A stretch of DNA of 36,402 nt from assembly GCA_036490175.1 (NCBI GenBank), contig DASXEJ010000193.1, forward strand, positions 1 to 36,402, given 5' to 3'. This document shows, piece after piece, positions 15,716 to 23,857 of the stretch (positions within the stretch are counted from its first letter, which is position 1; each line of letters starts with the position of its first letter). Source of the DNA: Pirellulales bacterium. GTDB lineage: Bacteria > Planctomycetota > Planctomycetia > Pirellulales > JACPPG01. The notes below the pieces were generated by a model, which was not told where the DNA came from, searched no databases, and worked only from the letters and a program-made list of their open reading frames with translations. The translations under genes and the position numbers were made by a program.

Positions 15716-16582
15716 ATGGTCGCGAGCATCGAATACATCGAAGGCGTCATCGCCACTTACAACAAGGCGACAAAAGCCAATCTGGACACGCCTTCGCGCG
15801 AAGGGAACGTCGTTGTCTTGTCGTCCGAAGTCGGCGACGACGTGATGATCACGGCCGATCTGCACGGCAATCGGCGGAATTTCAACGCTATCAAGCGCAT
15901 CGCCGACTTGGAGCATCATCCGCGGCGGCACCTGATCATGCAGGAGGTCTGCCACGGCGGCCCCACCTATCCGACCAACAATGGCGATATGTCCCACGGC
16001 ATGCTGGAGGACGTCGCCAAGCTGAAGGCGGCCTATCCGCAGCGATTTCATTTTCTGCTGTCGAACCACGAACTGGCAGAGCTGACCGACTATCCGATCC
16101 TCAAAGCGAAGAAGATGCTGAATCTGATGTTTCGCTTGGGGCTGCAGGAGATGTACGGCGCCGCGACGGAGAAAGTGCGCGAGGCCTACACTGAATTTCT
16201 GCGCAGTTGCCCGCTCGCCGTGCGTCTGCCCGGCGGCGTGTTCATCTGCCACAGCCTGCCCGAGCAGGTCGATTTGCGCGGCTTCGATGCTACGATCTTC
16301 AAGCGACCGTTGGGCGCACTGGATTTGAAGGAGCAGGGAGAAGTATTCCGCCTGGTGTGGGGGCGCGACTACCGCCCGGATAATGCCAAGGCGTTCGCCA
16401 AGAAGGTCAGCGCCACGACGCTGATTCACGGCCACGAGCCCTGCCCGGCGGGCTACGCGGTGCCGAATGACATGCAGATCATCCTGGACTGCTGCGGCGA
16501 AAACGCCACGTACATGCTGGTGCCGCTCGACAAACAGTTCAACCACGCGGATCTGGTGGCTCGGATTCAAAAGCTAGTCTAG
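15716..16582 (+). CDS. Calcineurin-like metallophosphoesterase
   Basis: The 288-residue protein carries the two-metal phosphoesterase motifs in order: D-x-H as DLHGN (Asp48, His50), GDMSHG (near 90-95), SNHE (Asn117, His118), a lone H-containing CHSLPE, and HGHEP. This is the layout of PPP-type Ser/Thr phosphatases and diadenosine tetraphosphate hydrolases. I chose ATG 15716 (MVASIEYIEG); a TTG at 15680 is in frame but overlaps the likely -35 box. The first 40 residues form an extra N-terminal region. No membrane segment or signal is present, so it should be cytosolic. Substrate unknown: protein phosphate, a dinucleotide or another phosphoester are all possible. Confidence 0.8.
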   Translation: MVASIEYIEGVIATYNKATKANLDTPSREGNVVVLSSEVGDDVMITADLHGNRRNFNAIKRIADLEHHPRRHLIMQEVCHGGPTYPTNNGDMSHGMLEDVAKLKAAYPQRFHFLLSNHELAELTDYPILKAKKMLNLMFRLGLQEMYGAATEKVREAYTEFLRSCPLAVRLPGGVFICHSLPEQVDLRGFDATIFKRPLGALDLKEQGEVFRLVWGRDYRPDNAKAFAKKVSATTLIHGHEPCPAGYAVPNDMQIILDCCGENATYMLVPLDKQFNHADLVARIQKLV

Positions 16583-16715
16583 CGGCGATCCACGAGGCCG
16601 CCGATTCATGCTACGCGGCGCGCACTGCCTTTACCGATCACCGCGCCCTGCGCGCATTATTCCTAGGCGCCTCCGCAGCGACACAAGACGGGCGCCGTTG
16701 TTTAAGCACGCTGGA

Positions 16716-16753
16716 AACATCCACAGATGACGCAGATTACGCAGAGACAAAAG
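16716..16753. repeat. Dispersed ACAGATGACGCAGATTACGCAGAG-type intergenic repeat
   Basis: The stretch is built from repeated units CAGATGACG, CAGATTACG, CAGAGAC. Short repeats of this CAGATTACGCAG type recur between genes in planctomycetes and several other phyla and are non-coding. A degenerate copy (GGATCCGCAGATAACGCAAG) lies at 23621-23640. The rest of the gap 16583-16997 has no firmly supported gene. Confidence 0.6.
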
Positions 16754-16997
16754 GCGTAGGTCCGATCGACTCCGAGAAATCCATTTCCGATGGGTCGGCA
16801 GCGACGCCTGGCCCCTGGCGTTCGTTCTGCGAATCTGTTCCGGTCGCTCGCTAGCACCTTCTGCAAGCGGCCTTGGCCCGTTGCGGTGCTTCTGCTACAA
16901 GTTGCGGCTTGGATTGCCTGGAAGGGACGGCAAACCGTGCGGCGTCGATTGGCCGCGCGCCCAATGAACGACTCAACTCGCGCCGGGGGGTTCACGG

Positions 16998-18995
16998 ATG
17001 AACAACTTTAGCAGGGCGCTGCGCCTCACGCTGCGTCATCGATGGACGTTTGCCGCGTCCATTGTTTGCGCCTTGGGCGTAGCCGTGTTATGGGGTGGCA
17101 GCATCAGTGCCATCTATCCCTTCGTCGCCGTGGCGCTCGAAGGTAAGTCCCTGCAGGAATGGGCCGACAAGTCGATCGATCAATCGCGCGCCACCGTCGA
17201 GAAGCTCACCAGCGAACAAGACGCGATTAACCGCGAGGTAAAAGATGTCACGGAACTTTCGCCGAAATCGAGAAACAGGCTCGACAAAATCGAACGCCAA
17301 CTGACGGCCGAGCAGGGATGGCTGGCAGGCTTTCAGTGGCTGCGCGACAAGGTAATCTTGCCATACCTGCCGCACGATGCCTTCAAGACCGTCGTAATGA
17401 TCGCGATGGTGCTACTGGTGAGCACCTTCGTAAAGTGCGTGTTCTTGATCATCAATGCGATCCTCGTGTCGCGGATCGTGCAACTGGCGATCTTCGATCT
17501 CACCAAGACGTTCTACCGTCACACGCTGCGCATGGATCTGGCGCATTTCAGCGCCGAAGGGGCGAGCGACCTGATGAGTCGCTTTACCTACGACATGGAA
17601 TGCCTTGCCAACGGCCTGCGCGAGCTGTTCGGCAAGTTCATCCGCGAGCCGCTGAAGATGATCGCCTGCCTGGCCGGCGCGGCCTGGATCAGCTGGCAAT
17701 TGCTGGTGTTGTCGTTGTTGGTCGCCCCGCTGGCCGCGGTCTCCATCGGCGCGCTGTCGAAGGCGCTCAAACGGGCCAACCGCCGCGCGATGGAAGAGAT
17801 GTCGCAAATTTACAGCACGCTCGACGAAACGCTGCAAGGAATCAAAGTCGTCAAGGCGTTCACCATGGAACGCTACGAACGGCGGCGCTTTCACATCAAC
17901 AGCAAGCAATATTTCCGCAAGTCGATGAAAATCGCGCGGTATGACTCGCTCACCCGACCGCTGGTGGAAATGCTGGGCATCTCGACGATCCTGGTGGCGC
18001 TGTTGGCCGGAGCGTATCTCGGCATCAATCAAGAAACGCACCTGTTTGGCGTCCGCATGAGTGAGCGACCGCTGGGGATCGAGGGACTGATGGCGTTTTT
18101 CGGCCTGTTGGCCGGGGCCAGCGACCCGGCCCGCAAGCTCTCCGAGGTCTTCAGCCGAATTCAACGGGCGAGCGCCGCCGCGGACCGTATTTATCAGCTC
18201 ATCGATCGGCAACCAAAGGTCATCGATCCTGTCCGCCCGGTGCCGCTCGGACGGCATCGCAAGGAACTGGTCTTCGATCGCGTGCAGTTTCACTATCATC
18301 CCAGCCAGCCCGTGCTGCAGGATATCGACTTGCGGATCGCCTTTGGTGAGACAATTGCCATTGTCGGACCCAATGGCTGCGGCAAGACGACGCTGGCGAA
18401 CCTGATTCCCAGGTTTTACGATCCCGTCGGCGGCAACGTGCGGATCGATGGGATCGATCTGAGGGACGTCCGCCTGGGAGATATCCGTTCGCAAATTGGT
18501 CTGGTGACGCAGGAAACGCTGCTGTTCGACGACACGGTCTCGAACAATATTCGTTACGGCTCCCCCCATGCGACGCAACAAGACGTCATCGAGGTGGCGA
18601 AGCAGGCGCACGCCCACCGGTTTATAGAGACCAAGCTCGAACGAGGGTATGAAACGATTGTCGGTCCCCGCGGCAGTTTGCTGTCGGGGGGACAGCGACA
18701 GCGGATCGCCCTGGCGCGGGCCATCCTGCGCGACCCTAGCCTGCTGATTCTGGACGAGGCCACGAGCCAGATCGACCTGGAAAGCGAACAGCTTATCCAC
18801 AAGGTGCTCGAACAGTTCATCCGCAACCGAACCACCGTCATCGTGACGCACCGCATGGCCACACTTGCCTTGGCCGATCGGATCGTAGTGATGCAGGGGG
18901 GGCGGATTCTCGACGTCGGCACACACGAAGAATTGTTGCAGCGGTCCGAGCTGTACAGCCGTCTGTACAGCATTCAGTTCAAAGAGACCGCCTGA
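16998..18995 (+). CDS. ABC transporter, fused permease and ATPase (MsbA-type exporter)
   Basis: A 665-residue half-transporter that should work as a homodimer. The membrane part has helices at about 15-45, 130-160, 220-260, 325-350 and the following segment, with the coupling region ETLQGIKVVKAFTMERYERRRF. The ATPase part has Walker A GPNGCGKTT (457-465), Q-loop VTQETLLF, signature LSGGQRQR (562-569), Walker B LLILDE (582-587) and H-loop His618 in THR. Between the first two helices there is a charged, coiled-coil-like loop of about 75 residues (about 50-125: SIDQSRATVEKLTSEQDAINREVKD) that is longer than in MsbA and should lie outside the inner membrane. Candidates for cargo are lipid A-like lipids, glycolipids or peptides. 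The gene stands alone in its transcript. Confidence 0.9.
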   Translation: MNNFSRALRLTLRHRWTFAASIVCALGVAVLWGGSISAIYPFVAVALEGKSLQEWADKSIDQSRATVEKLTSEQDAINREVKDVTELSPKSRNRLDKIERQLTAEQGWLAGFQWLRDKVILPYLPHDAFKTVVMIAMVLLVSTFVKCVFLIINAILVSRIVQLAIFDLTKTFYRHTLRMDLAHFSAEGASDLMSRFTYDMECLANGLRELFGKFIREPLKMIACLAGAAWISWQLLVLSLLVAPLAAVSIGALSKALKRANRRAMEEMSQIYSTLDETLQGIKVVKAFTMERYERRRFHINSKQYFRKSMKIARYDSLTRPLVEMLGISTILVALLAGAYLGINQETHLFGVRMSERPLGIEGLMAFFGLLAGASDPARKLSEVFSRIQRASAAADRIYQLIDRQPKVIDPVRPVPLGRHRKELVFDRVQFHYHPSQPVLQDIDLRIAFGETIAIVGPNGCGKTTLANLIPRFYDPVGGNVRIDGIDLRDVRLGDIRSQIGLVTQETLLFDDTVSNNIRYGSPHATQQDVIEVAKQAHAHRFIETKLERGYETIVGPRGSLLSGGQRQRIALARAILRDPSLLILDEATSQIDLESEQLIHKVLEQFIRNRTTVIVTHRMATLALADRIVVMQGGRILDVGTHEELLQRSELYSRLYSIQFKETA

Positions 18996-19205
18996 CGTTG
19001 CTCGCTGGCGTTCTTGGCATCGCGTCTAAATCCCCTTCGCAGTTCATGTGCGAGGCGTGCTGCGCGCTTCGGCACGCAGTTTGCTTAGATAGGGAATCGC
19101 TAGTCTGACGTGACAAAGCTAATTTCCAAGCTTGCGAAGAGGCTCGGAGCAGGGGAATAGCAGTCCGGGGCCGGTTGAGAAGAGAGGCGAACAGTGCAAC
19201 GGTAA

Positions 19206-19306
19206 GGTGGGCGAAAAGTTGGCCAATAAGCCTGAAAAGGCGGGGTCGCGCAAGCCCTGATGACCAACAGTTCGATCGGTTAGCGAGGAGCCGATAGTAA
19301 CCCACT
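19206..19306 (+). ncRNA. Candidate structured RNA, unassigned
   Basis: Five helices can be drawn: a closing stem GGTGGG/CCCACT (19206-19211 with 19301-19306), GTTGG/CCAAC (19218-19222 with 19264-19268), GCCT-GAAA-AGGC (19230-19241), a GCAA-capped GGG/CCC hairpin (19243-19257) and ATCGG/CCGAT (19275-19279 with 19291-19295). Two loops are GNRA tetraloops only when read on the plus strand, which favours that strand. This is a branched fold in a gene-free stretch (18996-19601). I cannot match it to a known RNA class such as RNase P, 6S, tmRNA or a group II intron. Also present upstream at about 19053-19076: GCGTGCTG/CGGCACGC. Confidence 0.3.
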
Positions 19307-19391
19307 GAAAAACGAGTCGAGAACCTAAGCAGGGCAGACGGTTCTCGACTCGTCCCGTTGCCGATAAGGTGTATCGGTTTTGAACAAGTGT
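19307..19391 (-). ncRNA. Candidate small RNA with intrinsic terminator
   Basis: On the minus strand a TATGAT box (19403-19398) is followed by about 85 bases holding CCGATA-CACCT-TATCGG (19357-19373) and a 14-base perfect stem ACGAGTCGAGAACC / GGTTCTCGACTCGT (19353-19340 and 19325-19312), then TTTTT. This is the shape of a short sRNA ending at a rho-independent terminator. The -35 region lacks a good TTGACA but overlaps the dyad GTTCC-N6-GGAAC (near 19414-19429), which could be an activator site. No coding frame is supported. Confidence 0.35.
19312..19353 (-). terminator. 14-bp perfect stem followed by T-run on the minus strand
   Basis: Arms 19312-19325 and 19340-19353 are perfect inverted copies of ACGAGTCGAGAACC with a 14-base loop. 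On the minus strand the stem is followed by TTTTT; on the plus strand no T-run follows. This is an intrinsic terminator for a minus-strand transcript, though no minus-strand protein gene lies upstream of it. Confidence 0.6.
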
Positions 19392-19511
19392 TGCAAAATC
19401 ATACACTTTCGACTGTTCCGAAATGGGAACGACAAGTCGACGAAATAGCAAATCTGAAAAAGAATTTGCCAAATCGCCCTCTTCCACACGCTCGTCGAGG
19501 CCAGTCGCAAC

Positions 19512-19558
19512 ATGACGAGGCCCAACATCGGGTTTAGAATCAAGCACGTACGACGTGC
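19512..19558 (+). promoter_or_regulatory. Promoter with overlapping operator-like dyad for the DUF1549/DUF1501 pair
   Basis: ATGACG (19512-19517) and TAGAAT (19535-19540) are 17 bases apart (4/6 and 5/6 matches). The predicted start near 19547 falls in a perfect dyad GCACGT-ACG-ACGTGC (19544-19558), a position where a repressor would block initiation. A second, weaker promoter-like pair, TTGAAC/TACACT, lies at 19380-19407. The leader to ATG 19602 is about 55 bases. Confidence 0.45.
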
Positions 19559-19601
19559 CGATTCCCGTTGGTCTCGAAGTCCTCTTCTCGTTCCCTTCAG
19601 C

Positions 19602-21380
19602 ATGGGATCTGCCTTGACCATTCTCCGAGTTGTACGTGGACGCGCGCCGTTGGCGCTAGTCGTCTTTGCCCTGGCGACCGCGCAGGCATTCGCTGTCGAG
19701 AAGGCCCCCAATCGCGGCCTGCCGGCAGCCGCGCCCACGACCGACAAGAACGCGCGCAAAGGGGATACGACTGAGGGGACCACGACCAAAAGCGCGACCA
19801 CCGATGCGGAAATCATTGCGCTGATAAACACCTCAATAAAGCAAGGGTGGAAAGACGCTGGCGTCACGGCATCGCCGGCCGCATCGGATGGCGAATGGTG
19901 CCGGCGCCTGTACCTCGACGTGCTCGGACGCATTCCGACGGTCGACGAACTGACGGCATTCACATCGGAGAAGTCGCCCAACAAGCGTCGTGCCTTGGTC
20001 GATCGATTGCTCGAATCGGACAAGTATGTCGAAGAGTACGCGCGCAACTGGACGGCGCTGTGGACGAATCTGCTGATTGGCCGTCCGCCGCAGCAACGCG
20101 ATCGCCGCAGCATGGTCAATCGCGAAGGCATGCAGCAATGGCTGCGTCGTTCGTTCTTGAAGAACAAAAGCTACGACACCATGGTGTACGAACTGGTCAG
20201 CGCCACCGGCTGCAGCAAGCCGGGTGAGGAGGGTTACAACGGCGCGGTGAATTTCTTGCTCGACAATTTGCAGGAGAACGCGGCCACGGCCACCGCCAAG
20301 ACGGCCCGCTATTTCCTCGGTCTGCAAGTGCAGTGTACGCAGTGCCACAACCACCCGTTCAACGAATGGAAGCAGGATCAATTCTGGGGCATGAACGCCT
20401 TCTTCCGGCAGACCAAGGCCCTGCGCACGTTCGCTGGGCGTAACGAAATCGACTTCGTTCGATTGGAAAACGAAGATTTCCCCGGCGAAAGCAATAAAAA
20501 CCCGAAAGAAGCCGAGATCTATTTCGAGCTGCGCGATGGCACAACGAAGGTGGCCTTTCCGACGTTCGTCGACGGCACCGAAATCGGCCACAGCGGTTTC
20601 GCCGACGAAGTAAATCGCCGCGTCGAGCTGGCCAAGCTGGTCGTCAAAAGCGAGTTTTTCGGCCGGGCCATCGTCAACCGCTTGTGGGCCCACTTCTTGG
20701 GCTACGGCTTCACCAAACCCATCGACGATCTGGGCCCGCACAACGCGGCCACCAATCCCGAATTGCTCGAGCGGTTGGGACAAGAATTCTCGGCACATGG
20801 GCACGACTTGAAGCAACTTATCCGCTGGATCACCCTCAGCGAACCCTATGCACTATCGAGCAAGATCGGGCCGAAGAACAAGCGCGACGACCCGACGCTC
20901 GGCGAGAAGCCGCTGTTCAGCCACTTCTATTTGCGCCAGATGCGCGCTGAGGAGCTGTACGAGTCGCTGCTGGCCGCCACCGAGGCCGACAAGGTCAAGG
21001 GGAGCTACGAGCAGCAGGAGAAGACCAAGGGGGCCTGGCTCGAACAGTTCACGATCGCCTTTGGCACCGACGAAGGGGACGACGAAACGACCTTCAACGG
21101 CACGATCCCGCAAACCTTGATGATGATGAACGGTGACCTGATCCAAAACGCCACGAAGGACGAGCCGGGCAGTTTCCTGCACAAAGTGTGGACCAGCAAT
21201 ATGAAGGCCGGGGGCAAGATCGACGTGCTGTATCTGGCGGCTCTGGCGCGCAAGCCCACGGCCAACGAATTTCGGCTAGCTAACGAGTTGCTGGCGGCAC
21301 GCGGCGGCGACGGCATGGCGGCCCTCCAAGACGTGTGGTGGGCACTCCTCAATAGCAACGAGTTTATTTTGAATCACTAA
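19602..21380 (+). CDS. DUF1549 and DUF1553 domain protein, secreted
   Basis: This 592-residue protein has a signal peptide (MGSALTILRVVRGRAPLALVVFALATAQAFAVEK) and the two domains that mark planctomycete secreted proteins: DUF1549 at about 70-300 (WCRRLYLDVLGRIPTVDELTAF, YARNWTALWTNLLIGR) and DUF1553 at about 340-590 (FFGRAIVNRLWAHFLGYGF, PIDDLGPHN, LLERLGQEF, LKQLIRWITLSEPY). It has one CxxCH motif, CTQCHNHPF (Cys245, Cys248, His249), which may bind heme c. The longer form with an added planctomycete cytochrome domain is not seen here. ATG 19602 was chosen over an upstream frame start because it exposes the signal. The next gene encodes the usual DUF1501 partner. Joint action on a sulfated or charged polymer is often proposed, but not shown here. 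Confidence 0.88.
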   Translation: MGSALTILRVVRGRAPLALVVFALATAQAFAVEKAPNRGLPAAAPTTDKNARKGDTTEGTTTKSATTDAEIIALINTSIKQGWKDAGVTASPAASDGEWCRRLYLDVLGRIPTVDELTAFTSEKSPNKRRALVDRLLESDKYVEEYARNWTALWTNLLIGRPPQQRDRRSMVNREGMQQWLRRSFLKNKSYDTMVYELVSATGCSKPGEEGYNGAVNFLLDNLQENAATATAKTARYFLGLQVQCTQCHNHPFNEWKQDQFWGMNAFFRQTKALRTFAGRNEIDFVRLENEDFPGESNKNPKEAEIYFELRDGTTKVAFPTFVDGTEIGHSGFADEVNRRVELAKLVVKSEFFGRAIVNRLWAHFLGYGFTKPIDDLGPHNAATNPELLERLGQEFSAHGHDLKQLIRWITLSEPYALSSKIGPKNKRDDPTLGEKPLFSHFYLRQMRAEELYESLLAATEADKVKGSYEQQEKTKGAWLEQFTIAFGTDEGDDETTFNGTIPQTLMMMNGDLIQNATKDEPGSFLHKVWTSNMKAGGKIDVLYLAALARKPTANEFRLANELLAARGGDGMAALQDVWWALLNSNEFILNH

Positions 21381-21518
21381 GCGGCGATGGGAAGCACCGG
21401 CAGCTCGGATTGGGCTGCCCAAGATGTCGAAATTGGGACGGATTCGTCGGCGGAGAGTTTAGCGCGTAGAATTATCCCTAGCGAGTTCACCAGCCAGGTC
21501 GAGAGTGAGGAAATCGCC

Positions 21519-22790
21519 ATGAATCGATTGTTCAAGACTCCCACGGGCATGTCCCGCCGCCATTTCCTCGAACATTTGGCGGGCGCATCCGCGCTGACCT
21601 TGCCCGCGGTGAACTTCACTAACTCCCTGGCCGCCAATGCCAAGGACATGAAGAAGCGCCACAAAGCAGCCATCCTGCTGTACATGGGGGGCGGGCCGAG
21701 CACGATCGATATCTGGGACATGAAGCCGGGCACCTCTACCGGAGGCAACTTCAAGCCGATCGCGACCACCGGCGAGATGCAGATTTGTCAGCACATGCCA
21801 CTGATGGCCAAGCAGATGAAGCACATGGCTGTGGTCCGCTCGATGAGCACGCGCGAGGCGGATCACACGCGCGGCCGCTATTACATGCATACCGGATATG
21901 TCCCGAACCCCACGATCGAGCATCCTGGCTACGGCTCGGTCGTGAGCCACGAGTTGGCCAGCCAGCTGGGCGACTTGCAGATTCCGCCGTTCGTCTCGGT
22001 GGGGGGCGGCAGTGTAGGGCCCGGGTTTTTAGGAATGACCTACGCTCCGTTCGTGGTCGATTACAACGGCGACGTGCGCAACGCCGCCACGGCGCTCAAG
22101 CAGGATCGCCTGGAACAGCGAATGTATATGTTGGCCTCGATCGAAAAGGGCTTCATTGCTCAAAATCGGGGCGACGCGGCCGTCGAACATCAAAAGGTAT
22201 TGCAGAAGACGGTCTCGCTATTCACCAGCAAGCAGATGGGGGCATTCAAGATCAACAGCGAGCCGCAAAAGACGCGCGAGATGTACGGCCGCGGTGGTTT
22301 CGCCAATGGCTGCCTGATGGCGCGCCGCCTGGTCGAAGAGGGAGTTCCCTTCGTCGAGGTCGATCTGGGCGGATGGGACATGCACAACGGCATCTTCCCG
22401 GCCATGGAGCGCAAGCTGGGCGAGCTCGACAAATCGATGAGCGCCTTGATCGAAGATCTCGATCAGCGTGGCATGCTGGACGACACGGTTGTGCTGTGGA
22501 TGGGTGAATTCGGTCGCACGCCACGCATCAACGGCACGGCCGGCCGCGATCACTGGGCCCGCGCCTGGAGCGTGGCCGTGGGGGGCGGCGGCATCAAGGG
22601 GGGCAAAGTCGTCGGCGCCACCAACGAAGACGGCACCGAAGTCACGACCGATCCCTACAAGAGCGAAGACCTAATGGCCTCGGTTCTGAAGGCCCTGGGC
22701 GTCTCGCTGGAAACCACGTTCACCAGCAAAAACAATCGCCCCATGAAAATCGCCAACAGCGGCCGAGTGATCAAAGAGCTGTTTGCGTAG
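21519..22790 (+). CDS. DUF1501 protein (sulfatase-like), Tat-exported
   Basis: The 423-residue protein starts MNRLFKTPTGMSRRHFLEHL; the twin-arginine SRRHFL followed by a hydrophobic stretch is a Tat signal, so the protein is exported folded. DUF1501 belongs to the alkaline phosphatase/sulfatase-like superfamily: AAILLYMGGGPSTIDIWDMKPG at the N-terminus, TREADHTRGRYYMHTGY, FVEVDLGGWDMHNGIF, TVVLWMGEFGRTPRING and GRDHWARAWSVAVGGGGI hold the Asp/His metal-site residues of the family. Start ATG 21519 has GTGAGG eight bases upstream. It lies 138 bases after the DUF1549/1553 gene and almost certainly works with it. No substrate can be named. The fold-based call is strong, the activity is not. Confidence 0.9.
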   Translation: MNRLFKTPTGMSRRHFLEHLAGASALTLPAVNFTNSLAANAKDMKKRHKAAILLYMGGGPSTIDIWDMKPGTSTGGNFKPIATTGEMQICQHMPLMAKQMKHMAVVRSMSTREADHTRGRYYMHTGYVPNPTIEHPGYGSVVSHELASQLGDLQIPPFVSVGGGSVGPGFLGMTYAPFVVDYNGDVRNAATALKQDRLEQRMYMLASIEKGFIAQNRGDAAVEHQKVLQKTVSLFTSKQMGAFKINSEPQKTREMYGRGGFANGCLMARRLVEEGVPFVEVDLGGWDMHNGIFPAMERKLGELDKSMSALIEDLDQRGMLDDTVVLWMGEFGRTPRINGTAGRDHWARAWSVAVGGGGIKGGKVVGATNEDGTEVTTDPYKSEDLMASVLKALGVSLETTFTSKNNRPMKIANSGRVIKELFA

Positions 22791-22824
22791 AGCGGGGTAA
22801 GCGACTGCTCAAGCGAACGACGCG

Positions 22825-23541
22825 CTACTGCCGCTCCAGCAGTTCTGCCAGATGCAAGACTTCGAGCTTGTGCCCCAGCCGGCGCAGGCGGCCGCCGATG
22901 TTCATCAGACATCCGGCATCGGTCGATACGACCGCGTCGGCCCCGGTGGCCGTGATGCAGTTCACCTTGTCGGTCACCATAGCCGTGGAAATCTGCGGGT
23001 AGCGGACCGAGAATGAGCCGCCAAAGCCGCAACACTGGTCTTGGCGGTCGATGCCCGCGTACGTCAGCCCGTCGACATTCTCTAGCAACCGCTCGACTTC
23101 GGTGGTCATCCCCAGCCCGCGCAGGTGGCAGGCGTAGTGATAGGCAACCTTGCCGGGGTAACGCGCGCCGACCTGCACGACCCTCAAGTGATTCACCAAC
23201 AGATCGGCCAGCTCGAAGGTGCGTGCCGCCAGGTCCGCGGCCCGCGCGTGCCAGCGTTCGTCGTGGGCCAGCAGATGCGGATACTCGATCTTGACCATCG
23301 CCGCGCACGAGCCGCTGGGAACAACGACCGTCTGACCATTGTCGAAGACTTCGATCATCTGCTTGGCTTGCTCGCGGGCCAGGTCGGCAAAGCCCGAATT
23401 GAAGAACGGTTGCCCGCAGCAGGTTTGCGCCTCGGGGAAGTCGATTTCGTGTCCCAGCCGGCGCAGCAGGCGCACCGTGGCGCGACCGACTTCCGGCCGC
23501 AACACATCCCCCAGGCAAGTGATGAACAGTGAGAGCTTCAT
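22825..23541 (-). CDS. LutA-like CCG-domain iron-sulfur protein
   Basis: The 238-residue protein has two CCG domains, as in LutA (YkgE), heterodisulfide reductase and GlpC/GlcF. Motifs: Cys9 in FITCLGDVL, TCCGQPFFNSG (Cys41, Cys42), GSCAAMVK (Cys79), YHYACHLRG (Cys138), QCCGFGGSFSV (Cys170, Cys171) and DAGCLMNIGG. LutA works with LutB and LutC in oxidation of L-lactate. Neither lutB nor lutC is found in this window, so this is an isolated copy or its partners lie elsewhere. The length equals LutA. ATG 23541 fits the typical start MKLSLFITCLGD. The product should be cytosolic or loosely membrane-linked. Confidence 0.88.
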   Translation of the reverse strand: MKLSLFITCLGDVLRPEVGRATVRLLRRLGHEIDFPEAQTCCGQPFFNSGFADLAREQAKQMIEVFDNGQTVVVPSGSCAAMVKIEYPHLLAHDERWHARAADLAARTFELADLLVNHLRVVQVGARYPGKVAYHYACHLRGLGMTTEVERLLENVDGLTYAGIDRQDQCCGFGGSFSVRYPQISTAMVTDKVNCITATGADAVVSTDAGCLMNIGGRLRRLGHKLEVLHLAELLERQ

Positions 23542-23617
23542 GCGCCGCCCATGTTAGCAGGCGCCCGCCCGGCACGAAACGGCCTGATGCTGATCGTGCG
23601 GCCGTGTGTGGTGAACA

Positions 23618-23645
23618 TGGATCCGCAGATAACGCAAGCTTTCGT
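23618..23645. repeat. Degenerate copy of the CAGATTACGCAG-type repeat
   Basis: ATGGATCCGCAGATAACGCA resembles the repeat at 16716-16753 (GATGACGCAGATTACGCAG). It lies in the 316-base gap 23542-23857 between the lutA-like gene and the next minus-strand gene. Plus-strand open frames over this gap run into the antisense of the next gene and have no start signals, so I see no gene here. Confidence 0.35.
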
Positions 23646-23857
23646 ACGCAAGCCGGTTCTCTACGGACGCATTAGCGATGGACATGCCACGGCACGGACG
23701 ACTGTCCGAACAACGATTGCGAAGTCCAATTCGTGTTTGGGTCGCTGGGTCGAACGAAGCGAGTCCCCAGTTTGTCGCCAAAATCTGCGGGCGGCGAATA
23801 CGCCGACCCCCGGGCACCCATCGACTTTGCAATCCTCCTGTCACACATTCGCGGATA

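Noticed and set aside
14615..16570. Open frame of 651 codons on the minus strand
   Set aside because: It lies opposite the diheme cytochrome and metallophosphoesterase genes, both of which have clear motifs on the plus strand. Its product has no recognisable domain and it is a by-product of GC-rich codon use.
16790..17011. Possible 73-residue protein with a hydrophobic stretch (PVAVLLLQVAAWIAW)
   Set aside because: It has no ribosome binding site, overlaps the start of the ABC exporter and has no recognisable family. It may be real, but the evidence is too thin.
17412..18926. Open frame of 504 codons on the minus strand
   Set aside because: It is antisense to the ABC exporter, whose Walker, signature and H-loop motifs prove the plus strand is coding.
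19081..19120. GGGAATCGCTAGT, resembling a 16S rRNA segment
   Set aside because: Only about 13 bases match and the flanks do not resemble rRNA, so this is chance similarity.
18979..19305. Minus-strand frame of 108 codons in the gap after the ABC exporter
   Set aside because: The region is better explained by branched RNA-like structure; the product has no domain and begins at a GTG with no ribosome binding site.
19325..20167. Minus-strand frame of 280 codons reaching into the gap before the DUF1549 gene
   Set aside because: Most of it is antisense to the DUF1549 protein, and the rest crosses the strong hairpin at 19312-19353. It has no start signal or domain.
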